Positions 42,726 through 54,119 of a stretch of DNA of 64,000 bases are shown here, piece by piece. The stretch's first letter is position 1. Each line of letters starts with the position of its first letter. Source of the stretch: Prorocentrum cordatum (lineage: Eukaryota; Sar; Dinophyceae; Prorocentrales; Prorocentraceae). The position numbers and the translations under genes are program-made. The notes below the pieces were generated by a model. It searched no databases and was not told where the DNA came from. It saw only the letters and a program-made list of their open reading frames with translations. The DNA lies in assembly GCA_963575745.1 (NCBI GenBank), contig CAUYUJ010022522.1:1-64000 (forward strand), given 5' to 3'.

Positions 42726-42819
42726 CACCTCCCTGGAGGGCGGAGGGTGTGCGGGGGGGGAGGGCGAGTAGGCGTGGGAGGGCGACTGGAAAGGGGGTGG
42801 TTGGAGTGGAGTGGTGGGT

Positions 42820-43707
42820 TTATTGATTTTGAATAGACGGACCTGGTTCAAAGCTGCACTGCCGCACGTACTGGCGGAGTTCGTGCCTGATGTCCTTGGG
42901 CAAGGGCGCGATGGCGCCCGCGTGGATCTTCTCCTCGCGCTTCCAACGGTCGAAACCCTGCTCGCATTCCTTGTCGAGCTTCTCGAGGCGCGCGGCGCAC
43001 TCTTTGCACCGCTTCGCCGCGGCCGAGTACTCCTGGTGCGCCTCCTCGATGCGGATGAACCGGTTGAGGAGCTTGGGGGTGGCGTGTATCACGGAGCCCT
43101 GGTCGTTCTCGACGTCGATGCCCTTGCGGATGGCATTGTCCAAGTCCTTGTCCTTACCCTTGCCTTTGTGGTGGCCCTTGCCTTTGCCCGTGTGGTGGCC
43201 CTTGCCTGTGCTCTTTTGCTGGTCCTTGCCGTTGCTCTTGTGCTTGCCCTTGCCTTTGCTCTTGTGCTTGCCCTTGTCCTTCACCTTGGACTTCTGTGCC
43301 TTGCCCTGGACCTGGCCCTTGGGGGCAGGGGCGATCGTGTTCCCGTCGCGGGGCTTCATCGGCTTGATCAACTTAAGGCTATCGGCGCCGCCGCCATCAA
43401 GGCTGCCAGCAAGCTTGCCATCATGGCAGTCACCAGCGTGGCCGACTCCTGGTTTGAAGTGCGGAGGTGTGACTGGTGCGTTACTGCTGCCGCGGTTGAC
43501 GGGGGCTTGCGAGGGCGCTGCCGTCGGAGGGGTCGGCGGCGGCGATTTCGACCTCGGTTGCCAGACTGCTGGTAGCTCCGACTGGGCCTTGGCCTGCGAG
43601 GGCTGCGGCTTGAGCAGGCGCGCTGGCGGTGACACCGCAAGTTGCTTCGGGGCCGCGGCCGCCGCCGCAGCGGACGATACGCCCGAGCGGCCGGCCAGGT
43701 CGGACAT
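42820..43707 (-). CDS. unrecognised Lys/Gly-rich basic protein with coiled coil
   Basis: 295 codons from ATG 43707 to the TAA at 42822-42820; AATAAA lies over the stop on the minus strand. Order: an Ala/Pro/Ser-rich first 90 residues; a highly basic low-complexity segment of KGKGKHKSKGK type (about codons 125-190), likely to bind nucleic acid; then an acidic/basic heptad-like coiled coil with CKEC (IEEAHQEYSAAAKRCKECAA). It resembles a gag or nucleic-acid-packaging protein in layout, but I recognise no family. Confidence 0.5.
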   Translation of the reverse strand: MSDLAGRSGVSSAAAAAAAPKQLAVSPPARLLKPQPSQAKAQSELPAVWQPRSKSPPPTPPTAAPSQAPVNRGSSNAPVTPPHFKPGVGHAGDCHDGKLAGSLDGGGADSLKLIKPMKPRDGNTIAPAPKGQVQGKAQKSKVKDKGKHKSKGKGKHKSNGKDQQKSTGKGHHTGKGKGHHKGKGKDKDLDNAIRKGIDVENDQGSVIHATPKLLNRFIRIEEAHQEYSAAAKRCKECAARLEKLDKECEQGFDRWKREEKIHAGAIAPLPKDIRHELRQYVRQCSFEPGPSIQNQ

Positions 43708-43789
43708 CTCGGGCCGACGCGGCTGAGAGGGGGGGGGGGAGGGAGTACGAGGGGGGAAAGGGGTTGGAGGTGAGAAGTCGTCATGTAAG

Positions 43790-44165
43790 CTACGTATCGC
43801 AGTTCATGTGGTGCAAACTGAGTGGTGCACTCAATGTGGGGCAATCTACGTGGGCCATCCTATGTGGTGCAACCTTTGTGTTGCAAGCAATGCTGTGCAA
43901 TCTAAGTGACGCTATCTTTGTATTGCAACATGTGTACATATATGGCACAATCTAGGTGGTGCAATCTATATGGTGCAATATATGTGGTCCAATCTAGGTG
44001 GTGGTGCACTCCATGTGGTGCAATATGAGTGGGCAATGTATGCGGTGCGATAGTTGTATCGCAAGCAACGTAGTACATCCCAGCTGGCGCAATCTATGTG
44101 GTGCAGCTCCTGTGGAACAACCTGCGTGATGCAATATGCGCGGTGTAATCGGCCAAGCGCGGTCT
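43790..44165. repeat. TGTGGTGCAATCTA degenerate satellite, array 1
   Basis: About 15-base words (ATGTGGTGCAATCTA and variants such as GTGGTCCAATCTAGG) repeat through the segment. The same satellite is at 48660-48960. Confidence 0.85.
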
Positions 44166-44224
44166 AGGCTGTGCTGGGCTGGGCCACGCGCAAGCTAGGA
44201 TTTGCACGTACGAGGAAAACAGAC

Positions 44225-44575
44225 CCTTTAATACTGGCCCAGATTTGTGTTGGCTCATTTAAGCGCTGGCTCGAATTTGCACCGACTCGATTGTTTAGCG
44301 TTGGCTCTGAGTTGTACCGATCTGAAAGTCTTGAACGCCGGCGCGGGTCTGCACCGACCAGGAAAGCTTGAGCGCTGGCTCGGGGTTGTACCGACCAGAA
44401 CAGTTTGAGCGCTGGCTTGGATTTGTACGGCCCAGAAAAACCAAGCGCTGGCTCGAACCAGCACTGGCCAGCAACAGTTGGGCGCTTGGTCGGATGCGTA
44501 CCGACCAGAAAATCATGGGCGCTGGCTCGGGTTTGTACCAACCAGAAATCTTGAGCACTGGCCCAGATTAGCACA
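44225..44575. repeat. 36-37 bp tandem repeat, about 9 units
   Basis: AGCGCTGGCTCG-like starts occur near 44262, 44297, 44333, 44370, 44408, 44443, 44480, 44518 and 44554, each followed by TTGTACCGACCAGAA-like words. Confidence 0.88.
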
Positions 44576-44885
44576 GCCTAGCCCAAACCGAGCCTGCGCC
44601 TAGCCTACCTTGCGCCTAACCCAACCTAGCTTGCGCCTAGCCCAGACTAAGCCTAGCTTGCGCCTAGCCCAGCCTAGCCCAGCTTGCGCCTAGCCCTGCC
44701 TAGCCCGAACCGCTCCTGCGCCTTGCCTAGCTTACGCCCAATCTAGTCTATAGCCTAGCTTGCACTTAGCCCAGCCTAGCCTAGCTTGCGCTTAGCACAG
44801 CCTAAATCGAACCGAGCCTGCGCCTAGCCTAGCCTGCGCTTGGTCCAGCCTAGCCTAGCTTGCGCCTAGTACGGCCTAGCCCAGC
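44576..44885. repeat. CCTAGCTTGCGCCTAGCCCAG satellite, array 1
   Basis: Degenerate words TAGCTTGCGCCTAGCCCAG and GAACCGAGCCTGCGCC alternate. The same satellite is at 46135-46735. Confidence 0.88.
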
Positions 44886-45011
44886 GGTTACGTTGTTGCT
44901 AAACGCGAGTGGACGGGCCGCGGGCGTCGGCGACGGCGCAGCGGCGCAGCGCTGGACTCCAAAGGCTCAAGGTGGCGCGCGTGGCCGATGGCGACATGAT
45001 GACAACCACGC

Positions 45012-45178
45012 AAGCTTAAGGTGGTTTAAGTTTGGTTTAAGGTGGTTTAAGGTGATTTAAGTTTGGTTTAAGGTGGTTTAAGTTTGGTTTAAGGTGGTTT
45101 AAGTTTGGTTTAAGGTGGTTTAAGTTTGGTTTAAGTTTGGTTTAAGTTTGGTTTAAGTTTGGTTTAAGTTTGGTATAT
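45012..45178. repeat. TAAGTTTGGTT / TAAGGTGGTT tandem array
   Basis: Alternating 11-base (TAAGTTTGGTT) and 10-base (TAAGGTGGTT) units, about 16 in all, ending with a pure run of the 11-base form. It does not match the TTTAGGG telomere unit. Confidence 0.93.
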
Positions 45179-45616
45179 GTTTGATTAGGCGAGAGCGGCT
45201 CGGGATGGTCTGCATGGCGAAGTCACAATATCTATGGAGGCTCAAAGTAGGAAGCTGTCCCAAACGTAGGTGGTGCAAAATAAAAAGGCGTAGATAATTA
45301 TCTTAATTGATTTCCTATTAAAATATGTATCCCGCCCACTAAGTACGGGTGCAAAATAAAAAAGCCCGCCATCGGTCGTCGGAGCAAATTTAAATAGATT
45401 TCCAGCGCCCGCCTGCCCATTCACGCGGAGAGAGCGCCCGCCCGCCGCCCGAATCAGCCGCGCGCCATTCGTTCCGCGCGCGCGCGCGACCGCGGCGCGG
45501 CGGGATGGGCGGGCTCGAGGCGGGCGCCTCGATCGGACAAGCGCGCGTCGGATTGCGCCGCCACCGCGCAGACGCTCGCTAGACCTCCTAGCCAGGGGAC
45601 GCGCGGTGCCGCACTG
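45179..45616. other. no supported gene
   Basis: AT-richer to about 45400, then GC-rich with a (CG)n run near 45475-45490. Confidence 0.45.
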
Positions 45617-45617
45617 G

Positions 45618-46094
45618 TCAAGGTCTTCCCGCTGCTAGTGCGCGAATCCAAGCAGGCCCCGTCGGCTTGAGGCAGGCGAGCGCCCTGCCGCCGCGCACGG
45701 TGCTGGCCGCTTCCATGGCGTAGTCGTCTTCCCGCGGCAAGTCAATGCTGCCGAACGCTTGCCTGTGGTCAGGGGGGCGACGACGCGGGGCGCGCGCAAA
45801 GGGGGTCGGCGAAAGATCGGCGCAAGCCGCTCGGACGGCATTCATGCGACCTGAGGCGCCGAGACGGCCGACCCCATCCCCCCGTCCCAGGGGCACGAGC
45901 AGCGCCACCAATTCCTCCTCGGTGGGGGCCCGCACGCGGAGGCTCTCCATCACCCGCATCTCGTGAACCTCGTTGGCCTGCTCGCTCTCGTCCGCAGCCA
46001 TCTGCTAGCGCTCCCAGGCCGCAACGTACTCGGCGTGTTTGGGCTCCGCGTCGGCCGAGTTCGCACTCCTGGCGGGCGCGGCCCAGCAGCCCAT
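45618..46094 (-). pseudogene. small unrecognised protein with N-terminal MGC and one in-frame TAG
   Basis: From ATG 46094 the minus frame reads MGCWAAPARSANSADAEPKH, meets a TAG after 29 codons, and continues in the same frame through MAADESEQANEVHEMRV to the stop at 45618. MGC at an N-terminus is the usual context for myristoylation plus palmitoylation. The C-terminal half is Arg/Ala/Pro-rich. Real coding is suggested by even composition on both sides of the TAG. A start at 46001, after the stop, is the alternative. Confidence 0.35.
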
Positions 46095-46134
46095 TGCAAT
46101 GGAATAACGAGTTATGCGTTCCACCCTGCCGATA

Positions 46135-46735
46135 TCCAGAACAGCCTAGCCTAGCCTGCGCCTGGTCTAGCCTGGCTCGAACCGAGGCTGCGCCTAGCCT
46201 AGATTGCGTCTAGCCCAGCCAAGCCCAGCTAGCTTGCGCCTCGCTCAGCCTGGCATAGCTTGCGCCGAGCCCAGCCTAGCGCGAACCGAGCCATGCGCCT
46301 AGCATAGCATGCGCCTAGCCAAGCTTAGCCTAGCCTGCACCTGGCACTGCCTAGCATAGCTTGCGCCTCGCGCAGCCTAACCCGAACCGAGCCTGCGCCA
46401 AGACCACATTGCGCCTAGCCCAGCAGAGCCTAGCTCACACTTGGCCCAGCCTAGCCTAGATTGCGCCTAGCCCAGTTTAGCCCGAACTGCATAGCCTAGC
46501 ATGCGCCTCGCACCACCCAGGCAAGCCTGCGCCTAGCCCAGCCTGGCCCGAACGGGGCCTGCGCCCAGCCTAGCTTGCGCATGGCCAAGTCTAACACAGC
46601 TTGCGCCTAGCCCGCGTCCAGCCTAGTTTGCGCCTAGCGCAGCCTAGCCCGAACCGAGCCTGCGCCTAGCCTGGCTCGTGCCTAGCCTTGCTTGCACCTG
46701 GCCCAGCCTAGCTTAGACTGCGCCGCGCGCGCGCG
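46135..46735. repeat. CCTAGCTTGCGCCTAGCCCAG satellite, array 2
   Basis: Same degenerate words as 44576-44885, about 600 bases, ending in a (CG)n palindrome at 46722-46750. Confidence 0.88.
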
Positions 46736-47335
46736 CGTACGCGCGCGCGATGCATCTTGGGCTGGTTCTATGCATTCGGCGGCCATGTTAGGTTGAAAAC
46801 CCAATGGTGGGGACCCAATGCAACCATCATCATCGTAGCACAAGCGGCTGTCATCTGAACGTGGAATATAGAGAACTTGTATACAATTTGCCAGGAACGC
46901 GCGCTGCGATGCATCTTGTATTGGTTATATACAATCGGCCGCCATGTTAAGTTGAAAACTCACTTGCGAACACCCAAATGTAAACATTCATTCTCGGGGC
47001 AGAAGGGGCGACCACCTGAACGTAGAACATATGGAACGTATATACAATTTGCCAGGAACGCTTGCGCACGCGCGGGTGGTCATGGTCACGCGCGCGCGCT
47101 CGCCCGCACGCGCGCGCGATGCATCTTGCATTGGTGTTAAACAATCGGCCGCCATGTTAAGTTGAAAGCTCAATGGTGGAAACCCAATGCAAAAAAATCA
47201 TTCTCTGGGCACAGGAGGCGGCCACATGAATGCGGAATGTAAAAAAGCCAATACAATATTACAGGGGCGCGCGATACATCATGTATGGTTTTTATACGCC
47301 CTGCCGCCATCCCAAGGTGAAAACCCGCTTGTGCA
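46736..47335. repeat. tandem repeat of about 165-200 bp with (CG)n heads, 4 copies
   Basis: GATGCATCTTG-ATTGGT, CGGCCGCCATGTTAAGTTGAAA and CAATTTGCCAGGAACGC recur from about 46749, 46908 and 47117, with a partial copy from 47268. Copies are separated by CGCGCG-rich stretches (46722-46750, 47083-47120). Confidence 0.85.
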
Positions 47336-47344
47336 AACCCAATG

Positions 47345-47664
47345 CAAGCTACTACGACTACATCTACGGCGGTGCGTAAGACTACGACGACGACGACGGC
47401 TACTACGACTACGAATAGGAATAGTACTACTCATACGACTATTTCTGCTACTATTTGTTTTACTACTACTCATACAACTACTGCGACTACGCCGACGACT
47501 ACTACTACTTCTACTACACTATTACTTCTGCTACTGCTACTACCACTACTCCTTCTCCTACTACTACTTCGACGACGACTGCTAATACTAATAATACTGT
47601 TGCTGCTGCTACTGCTACTGCTACTGCTACTACTACTACTACTACTACTACGACTACGACTACG

Positions 47665-47747
<83 letters not shown>

Positions 47748-47775
47748 GGCTGCTACTACTACGACTACTACTACG

Positions 47776-47864
<89 letters not shown>

Positions 47865-47880
47865 CTACTACCTACTACCC
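47345..47880. repeat. long (CTA)n triplet tract
   Basis: About 530 bases of ACT/CTA/TAC triplets, nearly pure between 47620 and 47870, with a CTG insert near 47715-47750. It is followed by CTC-rich DNA to 47995. Confidence 0.95.
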
Positions 47881-48129
47881 CCTCCCTCCCTCCTCCTGCC
47901 CTCTCCTGATCCTCCTCCTCCTCCGCCTCTTCCTCCTCCTCCTCCTCCTCCTCATCTTTCTCCCCTTCCTCCTCCTACCTCCTCCTCCTACCTCCCTACC
48001 TCCGCGCGGAGGTTCGCGCGGAATGCTTGGATCGGCGTCGCCTCCAGCGCCAGGGAGCGGGGCCCCGACGCCGATCCAAGAATTCGGCACGGACGTCCGA
48101 CCATAAATGTTTATATGTTTTTTCCTTCA

Positions 48130-48240
48130 CGCATGGAGGCCCATTCGCAGTGGGCATTCTTGCAATGGGGGCCATTCGCCCTGGGCATTCAGGCGGGCGG
48201 GGGCCCTTCGCCCTGGGCATTCAGGCGAGCGGGGGCCTCA
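48130..48240 (+). repeat. 33-bp tandem repeat, 3 copies
   Basis: GGGGCCATTCGCCCTGGGCA followed by TTCAGGCGGGCG is repeated with small changes, the last copy near 48204-48236. Confidence 0.85.
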
Positions 48241-48335
48241 AAATTGCCCGAGACGGCCCAAGGCGCCCCCAAGAGGCTTCAACAACACCCCCAAGGACCC
48301 CCAAGAAGCCCAGGACGGCCCAATACGACAAGGTT
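48235..48335. repeat. degenerate CCCAAGANGGC repeat, locus 3
   Basis: GACGGCCCAAGGCGCCCCC, CCAAGAGGC and CCCCCAAGAAGCCCAGGAC words. Confidence 0.55.
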
Positions 48336-48659
48336 TCACATGTGACGGCTCCCCTATTCCTCCTGTTCCTCATCTTCCTCATCTTCCTCCCCTTCCTCCT
48401 TCTCCTCCGCGCCAGATGGGCCACGCTTGCCGCAGGCATTCGCAGAGAGCCACGCTGCACATTGCAAGTGTTCGGCACCCCAGAGGACCCGTGTGGACGA
48501 CCAGCGTGAGTCCGAGACGAAGGGTCAGCATCCACATAAAAGTGTACATATTTACTTATATCTAACGCGACCAATACTCTATACGTGCGTGCAATATGTT
48601 ATGACCCATTACACGCATGGCGCAACATGGCCGCCAGCGTGTGAACCCTAACAGCGGTT

Positions 48660-48960
48660 TCTAACAACCTGCGTGGTGCAATATGTGTGGCGAAACCTAT
48701 GTGGTGCAACCTAGGTGGCGACACCTACGTGGTGTATTCTATGTGACGGAACCTATACGGCGCGGGCTATGCTGTGTAAGATGTGCGTTTCAGCTTATGT
48801 GGTGAAACATATGCGTTGCAATACATGTGGTGCAGCGTGTGCTGTGCAACACAGGTGGTGCAATCTACGCAGCGCAACACAATTGGTGCAACCTTTGTGG
48901 CGCAATCTACGTGGTGCAATCTAGGTTGCGCAACCTATAGTGTGTAAGCTATTCGGCGCA
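48660..48960. repeat. TGTGGTGCAATCTA degenerate satellite, array 2
   Basis: Same word as 43790-44165 (GTGGTGCAACCTA, TGTGGCGCAATCTACG), 4.5 kb further on. 48961-49257 holds no gene that I can support. Confidence 0.85.
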
Positions 48961-49257
48961 ACCTGACAGCGCAATATATGTGGATAGGGGCAACACAGCT
49001 CGCCACGATACAGTGGGCACACGGGGTGGGGCGCGGTTACAGCCGAAGGCGTTGTGATAAACATTGTGGGGCATTGAATGCACCGACCCGCGTCAATATG
49101 TTTGGATTGCTGTACATGATTGCATGACCTTGTTTTGACTGCTTGTCCGAAACCTGATCCAGAATAACGGCGCAGGTGTATGCGCAAGGCTGGTTTCAAT
49201 GAAACGGCGTGCAATGTTGCATGACACTGGTGACATATAATGTGTTTTTTTTTTTCC

Positions 49258-52200
49258 TCACGGGTGGTCCCTCGCGCATTGAGCGACCTCAGCTTTATAA
49301 GGTTTTCGATGGGCAGCCTTATCTATTGCACCATCGGCCAACTTTAACCAAGCCCCTAAAAAATATTGGGCAGCTTTGGGCCCCAGAGTCTCGCGGTCGA
49401 GCTTCAATGAACGAAAACACCTACACTGGCCGTGATCTGGGTTGCTGCATGATACACGGAGACCCTCGTTCACCCCTGATGCCGTCTTATGGACCTCCTT
49501 GCGAACACGTTGGCCCTCTATGAAAAAAGGGATAGGGTATTCATCGCCGCCGTCAGGCACCCCCGCAACGGGAGCTACAGGTGGGGGCGCAGGGGGATCA
49601 GACGGAGCATCATGTTGTCCGTCGTCCCCCCCGACATCGTCATCACTGCCCTCGTGGGCGTTGCCGTGTACACCGTCATCGACTGGCACGGGGTCGATGC
49701 CAACCTCTTCCTGTGGGACCTCTGGCTCTACTAACTCCATCCCGTCGTCGCCGCCGACTTCGTCTTCGATCTGAGCTGGAGCGTGTTTGACTTTCTTGGC
49801 AGGGCGGTCCGAAATAACGAGACTGTCTGTGCCGCCATCCTCCATACTGTCCAGGATGGCTTTCAATCTCTTCACGCTCTGCCCAGCAACTGCCTTGCTA
49901 GGCGACTTAAGTAGCAACTGGTAGAACACATCTGGTTCCTCCGAGGTGAAGGGCGTGGCGCCTTTTTCAAACAACGTGTCCAAAGAAAGCAAACATATGT
50001 AATAGTGCCGTCTCCCAACTCGCAGTTTCCGACAATCCAGCTTCGACGCTGATTCAGCGTCATCATATTGAACCATATCAAATTCTCTAGCCCATCCAGT
50101 TCGGTCGAGCTCGTCCAAAAGTGCAAGTGCGGGCCAACTGAAGAAGGGGCCACTTGGTGTTGCAATGGTTGGTTCGTACAACGTCAAACACTCCTCAACG
50201 TTCGACTCCTTGGTTTTCCAATGTCTTAGTTTCTGCCGCGACTGAAGACTCGAATCTAAAAACTCAAACAAGTCCAGTGGGCCAGGATCCTGTATAGGGT
50301 ATGTGTCAACGAAATCTGTGTGCACCTCGTCGTCTGCCAACGGCTGCAGTATCTGGGCGTGCACCACAAACGATTCTACATCCTCCTTCTCCCTGATGGA
50401 AACTGTCTCCACGATCTTGGCCCGCACCTTTAAGCTCAACACTTGTATAAACAACTGCCCGTAGTCCTCCTCCTCGCCGTCCTCTGCAACCCTCACGGAG
50501 TAGTACTGGTGTTGCACGAGCGTCATTGCTCAAGTAGTCACTCAGGAGGCTGGCCTCGCCAGGATTGAACCCATAAGCACGTTTTCTCGTAGATCTGACG
50601 GGTCGGCGGCCGCCGCCGCCGCCAGCGCCACCGCCGCCAGGATCAGCCCCATCACCTGCGTCATGATGGTCATGCCCGTCATCGTCCTGGGGATGATGCG
50701 GATTATACCTCCGCCTCCTCTTCATCCTCCTCCGTCTCCTCCTCCTCCTCCTTCTCCTCATCCTCCTCGTCATCCTCATCGTTTTCGTCCTCTTCCTCCT
50801 CCTCTGTCTCCTCATCGTACTCCTCCTGCTTCTCATCATCCTCCTCATCCTGCCCCCCTCCGAGTTGTTTGTAGGGTCAGCGTCCTCCTGGTCGGCATCC
50901 CCGTCCGCAGCGGGCATGTCAGCGTCACCTCCAGCACCGCCGTGTCCGTCGCCGCCTCCGTCTCCAGCGCCTCCGCCGCGGTTGACAGCACCGCCGCGAT
51001 CAGCCATGCCGTAGCGAATGCCACATAGATGCTTCACGGTGTAGGTGCGTTCCTCTGCCAATTTCCGAGGTAGCTTCACAGCAGCATGCGCGCGAGACAG
51101 TGGCCCAGGCGCTCGCAAGACAGATGTAGCATTGTCCCACTGCTCATCCAAGCCCGCGTTGAGCGCCGTCGAGAATTCGCCCACGTCGCCGAGGTTGCTG
51201 TCGAGCCGCGTGCAGGCGGCTATCCACGGGAACAAAGCGCGACGCGCCCGCAGGTGATAGTGCCGACCAACAGCGTGGGGCCGTTCTGCCACAGTGTCGT
51301 CGAGCGGCGCGTAGCGTATCGAGTCGACCTCCGCCTCGAGCTCTGGGGTCAAGCCTCCGCCCATGTTGTCCATTGCGTCAACTGCTGCGCGGAGCGGCGT
51401 GCCAGGTTGAAGCACAGCTAGCGTGGTCGAGTCATGGCACACAACAGGATGTGCGTTGAACAACTGAATGCATCGATCCCTGACCCCAGCTTCGTGCAGC
51501 CTGCCTAATATATAAGGCAAGTCGTCGAGAAAGGCCACCTTCAAAAAACCGAGCGCCAGCGTGCTCTTGGCGAGGCCTTGGCCATCTCTCACGAGCTCTG
51601 GGCAAGGGCCGAACCTGGTATCCGGCCACGCGTTGGCTTCGGCCACGCCCTTCCTGAGGGCAGCACGGGAGTGCGTATAAGCGAAGCCCAAGACACATCC
51701 TTTCTTCTGGCAATTGAAACCTGTGCGACCAGCGTCCCACAGCTCCTGGTGGCACGGGCAAAATCCAGCGAATGCCATAAGGCGCCCAAGCCACGTGGAA
51801 TACCACTTCATGAGATCGAACTCGTATTGAAACCGGTCACTGGAAAGAGCGCCGAACACCTTATCAAGTCGAACTCTGCCCCTCACATCGCCGAGCGCCG
51901 CCCTGTCGAAGTGCCCCCTCACTGACCATGTGAACTTGCCCAGTCCGACAAGGCAATCCAAAAGCTTTCTCCAGCGCCACTCCGCGAAACAAGGGAGCGA
52001 CACATCCTCAATGAGAGATGCTAGTCCATGGAGGCCGTTGCTGCGCCAATGTTTTGACAACGTATCTCTGATGCCCTTCCAGCGATCCAATTCAATGAAG
52101 CACCGCCAACGCCACCTTCCCCCTTGCCCCCCCCCCAAAAGGATTTCTCGTGCACGAGTTCTTGTCCGTCGCAATATGCGTCGCACGTCGACGTTCCCGC

Positions 52201-53809
52201 CCCCTCCCCCATGCGGGGCCACCTGAGGGCCATTGGGGGGAAGGTGATTATAAAGCTGGATTTCCGTCGAGTTGGATCGCCCGCCCTGGCGGCCTCGTCC
52301 CGAAACATCGATATGAGTGCTTTGATCCTGGCCAGAAAAAGCGGGAACCATTGTAATGAATGACGTCCTGTGCGTAATAACACATCTATTTTGTGGCGCC
52401 ATCCAGGGATAAGCATAGCTCGTGGAAACAGCAGAGCCCCTCGAAGCACTCGACCTGGAAATCCAAGCTGCGCGAAGAAGTCTGGCAACATGTCGTTCAT
52501 TTTGGCCAAAGCGTATTCTGTCCCCATGTCGCTCACAAGGTCACGTACTCTATACAGGAACCGTCTCATGTGATCAACTGCGCCACCAAAGCAGAGCCAA
52601 ATTTGCAATAGAAGGGCAGCGCACTTGTGTAGCGCGCTCAACTGGGTCCGCATCAGCAATACTGGTGGAAGCATGCGCGTCATGAGGTCGCGGCCGCCTC
52701 GTCGGACGGTGAACGACGCCGCTTGCATCTCCCAACCCCGCCCCTGTGGAGACCCGTCGATGTGTGTGAACAAGTCGATCTGTCGAAAGTCAGTTGTGGC
52801 GAATAGTTGCCTGGTCAGGCGCATCGCCATCCAGTCAACGCGCACTCTTGCACCCCGAAGTGTGTCGTAGCGCACTGCCGAAAAGGCCCTGTCTCAAGGA
52901 ATCACGTTCCAAATTAAGGCTGCGCTCAAAAAGGTTCCCCCAGTTTTTTGCTGATTTCCATGCGTGCCTCGCTGCCTTCAAATCTTTCGATGCCCTCAAC
53001 CACTCGATCACCATATCTGCTGGCATGGACATATGACGACGGACCGCACCTGGTGGATGTGCTGGTCCTCGGGCGGGCCTCGCGATCTGCATCTGCGGAG
53101 GGTGGAGCTCTCGAAACCTCTTGAGGACATGAGCTGGTGGGCCTTGATGCAACATTTGATGAAACCGAGTTTTCACAGCACAGCTGCTGAACACGCTCTG
53201 GATTGATGAAACAATTCCAATGGCCAGAGTCGGGCACACAAGCAACGGGCAATAAAACGGCACGTCGCTGCGACCATGGAGAAGCTTGTTCAGCATATCT
53301 TGCCACACACCCTCTGTTTGGCCATCTGGCCCTGGCTTGTGGTAAATGCACATCATGTCTTGTATCGCAGCGAACACTTCAACAGCGCTGCGCGCGGTGC
53401 ATTCGATGGGGCATGTAACTTCAATACTCTCGGTTGCACTGTGAACCAGAACTCCAGATATCTCCTGACGTCTGGCATTGGCCAAAGAAGCGTTTTTGAT
53501 GATATGATCGGGCCCGCCCGCAGCATCGGCCAACGCTTTCGCAGCGTCAACCGTCAGCAACTTCCACCGTCCCAATACCACGCCGAAAAAACGCTGAGCA
53601 CCATCATCGAACCTGGTCGCCCCGACGTGCCTGAACTCATGAGTCCATGCGGCGCCAGAGACTCCGAAGACGAAGAACAAAGTCAGTCGGCCTTGGAAGC
53701 CTGCTCGTCTCCTGCCACCGCCACGGGGTGGGGCGGCAAGCACAGGTGGTGGCACGGGTGGCAATGCATCGCCTGGAACACCTGCGTCGCCGCCAACCTC
53801 ATCATCCAT
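49258..53809 (-). pseudogene. large unrecognised gene in several minus-strand frames
   Basis: Coding sequence continues over 4.5 kb through overlapping frames: 53809 to about 52890; 52885 to about 52130 (HIDGSPQGRGWEMQAASF, SDMGTEYALAKMNDMLPDFF); about 52125 to 50900 (Cys/His-containing FAGFCPCHQELWDAGRTGFN then CQKKGC); an Asp/Glu/Arg low-complexity stretch (50880-50700); and 50526 to 49258 (acidic middle, Cys-His end CSNPDHGQCRC). The shift at 52130 lies in a 10-base C/G homopolymer and the one near 52890 beside a short T run. The 50526 ORF has its own ATG and may be separate. The acidic residues in DGSPQ and SDMGTE could be part of a DDE-type transposase site, but that is only a guess. Confidence 0.5.
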
Positions 53810-54119
53810 GTCAAGTTGGGCGACAGGATATTGGGCTGTCTCGAAGAAACCAGCGTGGGGCTATAAGAGGCCGAATAGTTTGGGCCAAAACGGTTACGGA
53901 CGGGTGGACAACCTCACCGAAAACCTCCAACCCCGCCGTAAACAGAAACGGCCCACACCCCCCTAAGCCCAGTCGATACAGAAAACGCTCCCCACCCACC
54001 CACCCCAACAACGACCCTAATCGGCATCGATTCCACTGTTCTTGGGATTGGGGGGGAGTGGGGGGGGGTCGTGTGGTGTTTTTGTTTTCGGCGAGGTTGT
54101 AGGTCATTGCTTGAAGGGA

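Noticed and set aside
45012-45178. Telomeric repeat
   Set aside because: The units do not match TTTAGGG or a simple variant, and the array is internal.
47342-48345. Poly-Thr, poly-Leu and poly-Tyr frames
   Set aside because: CTA triplet shadows.
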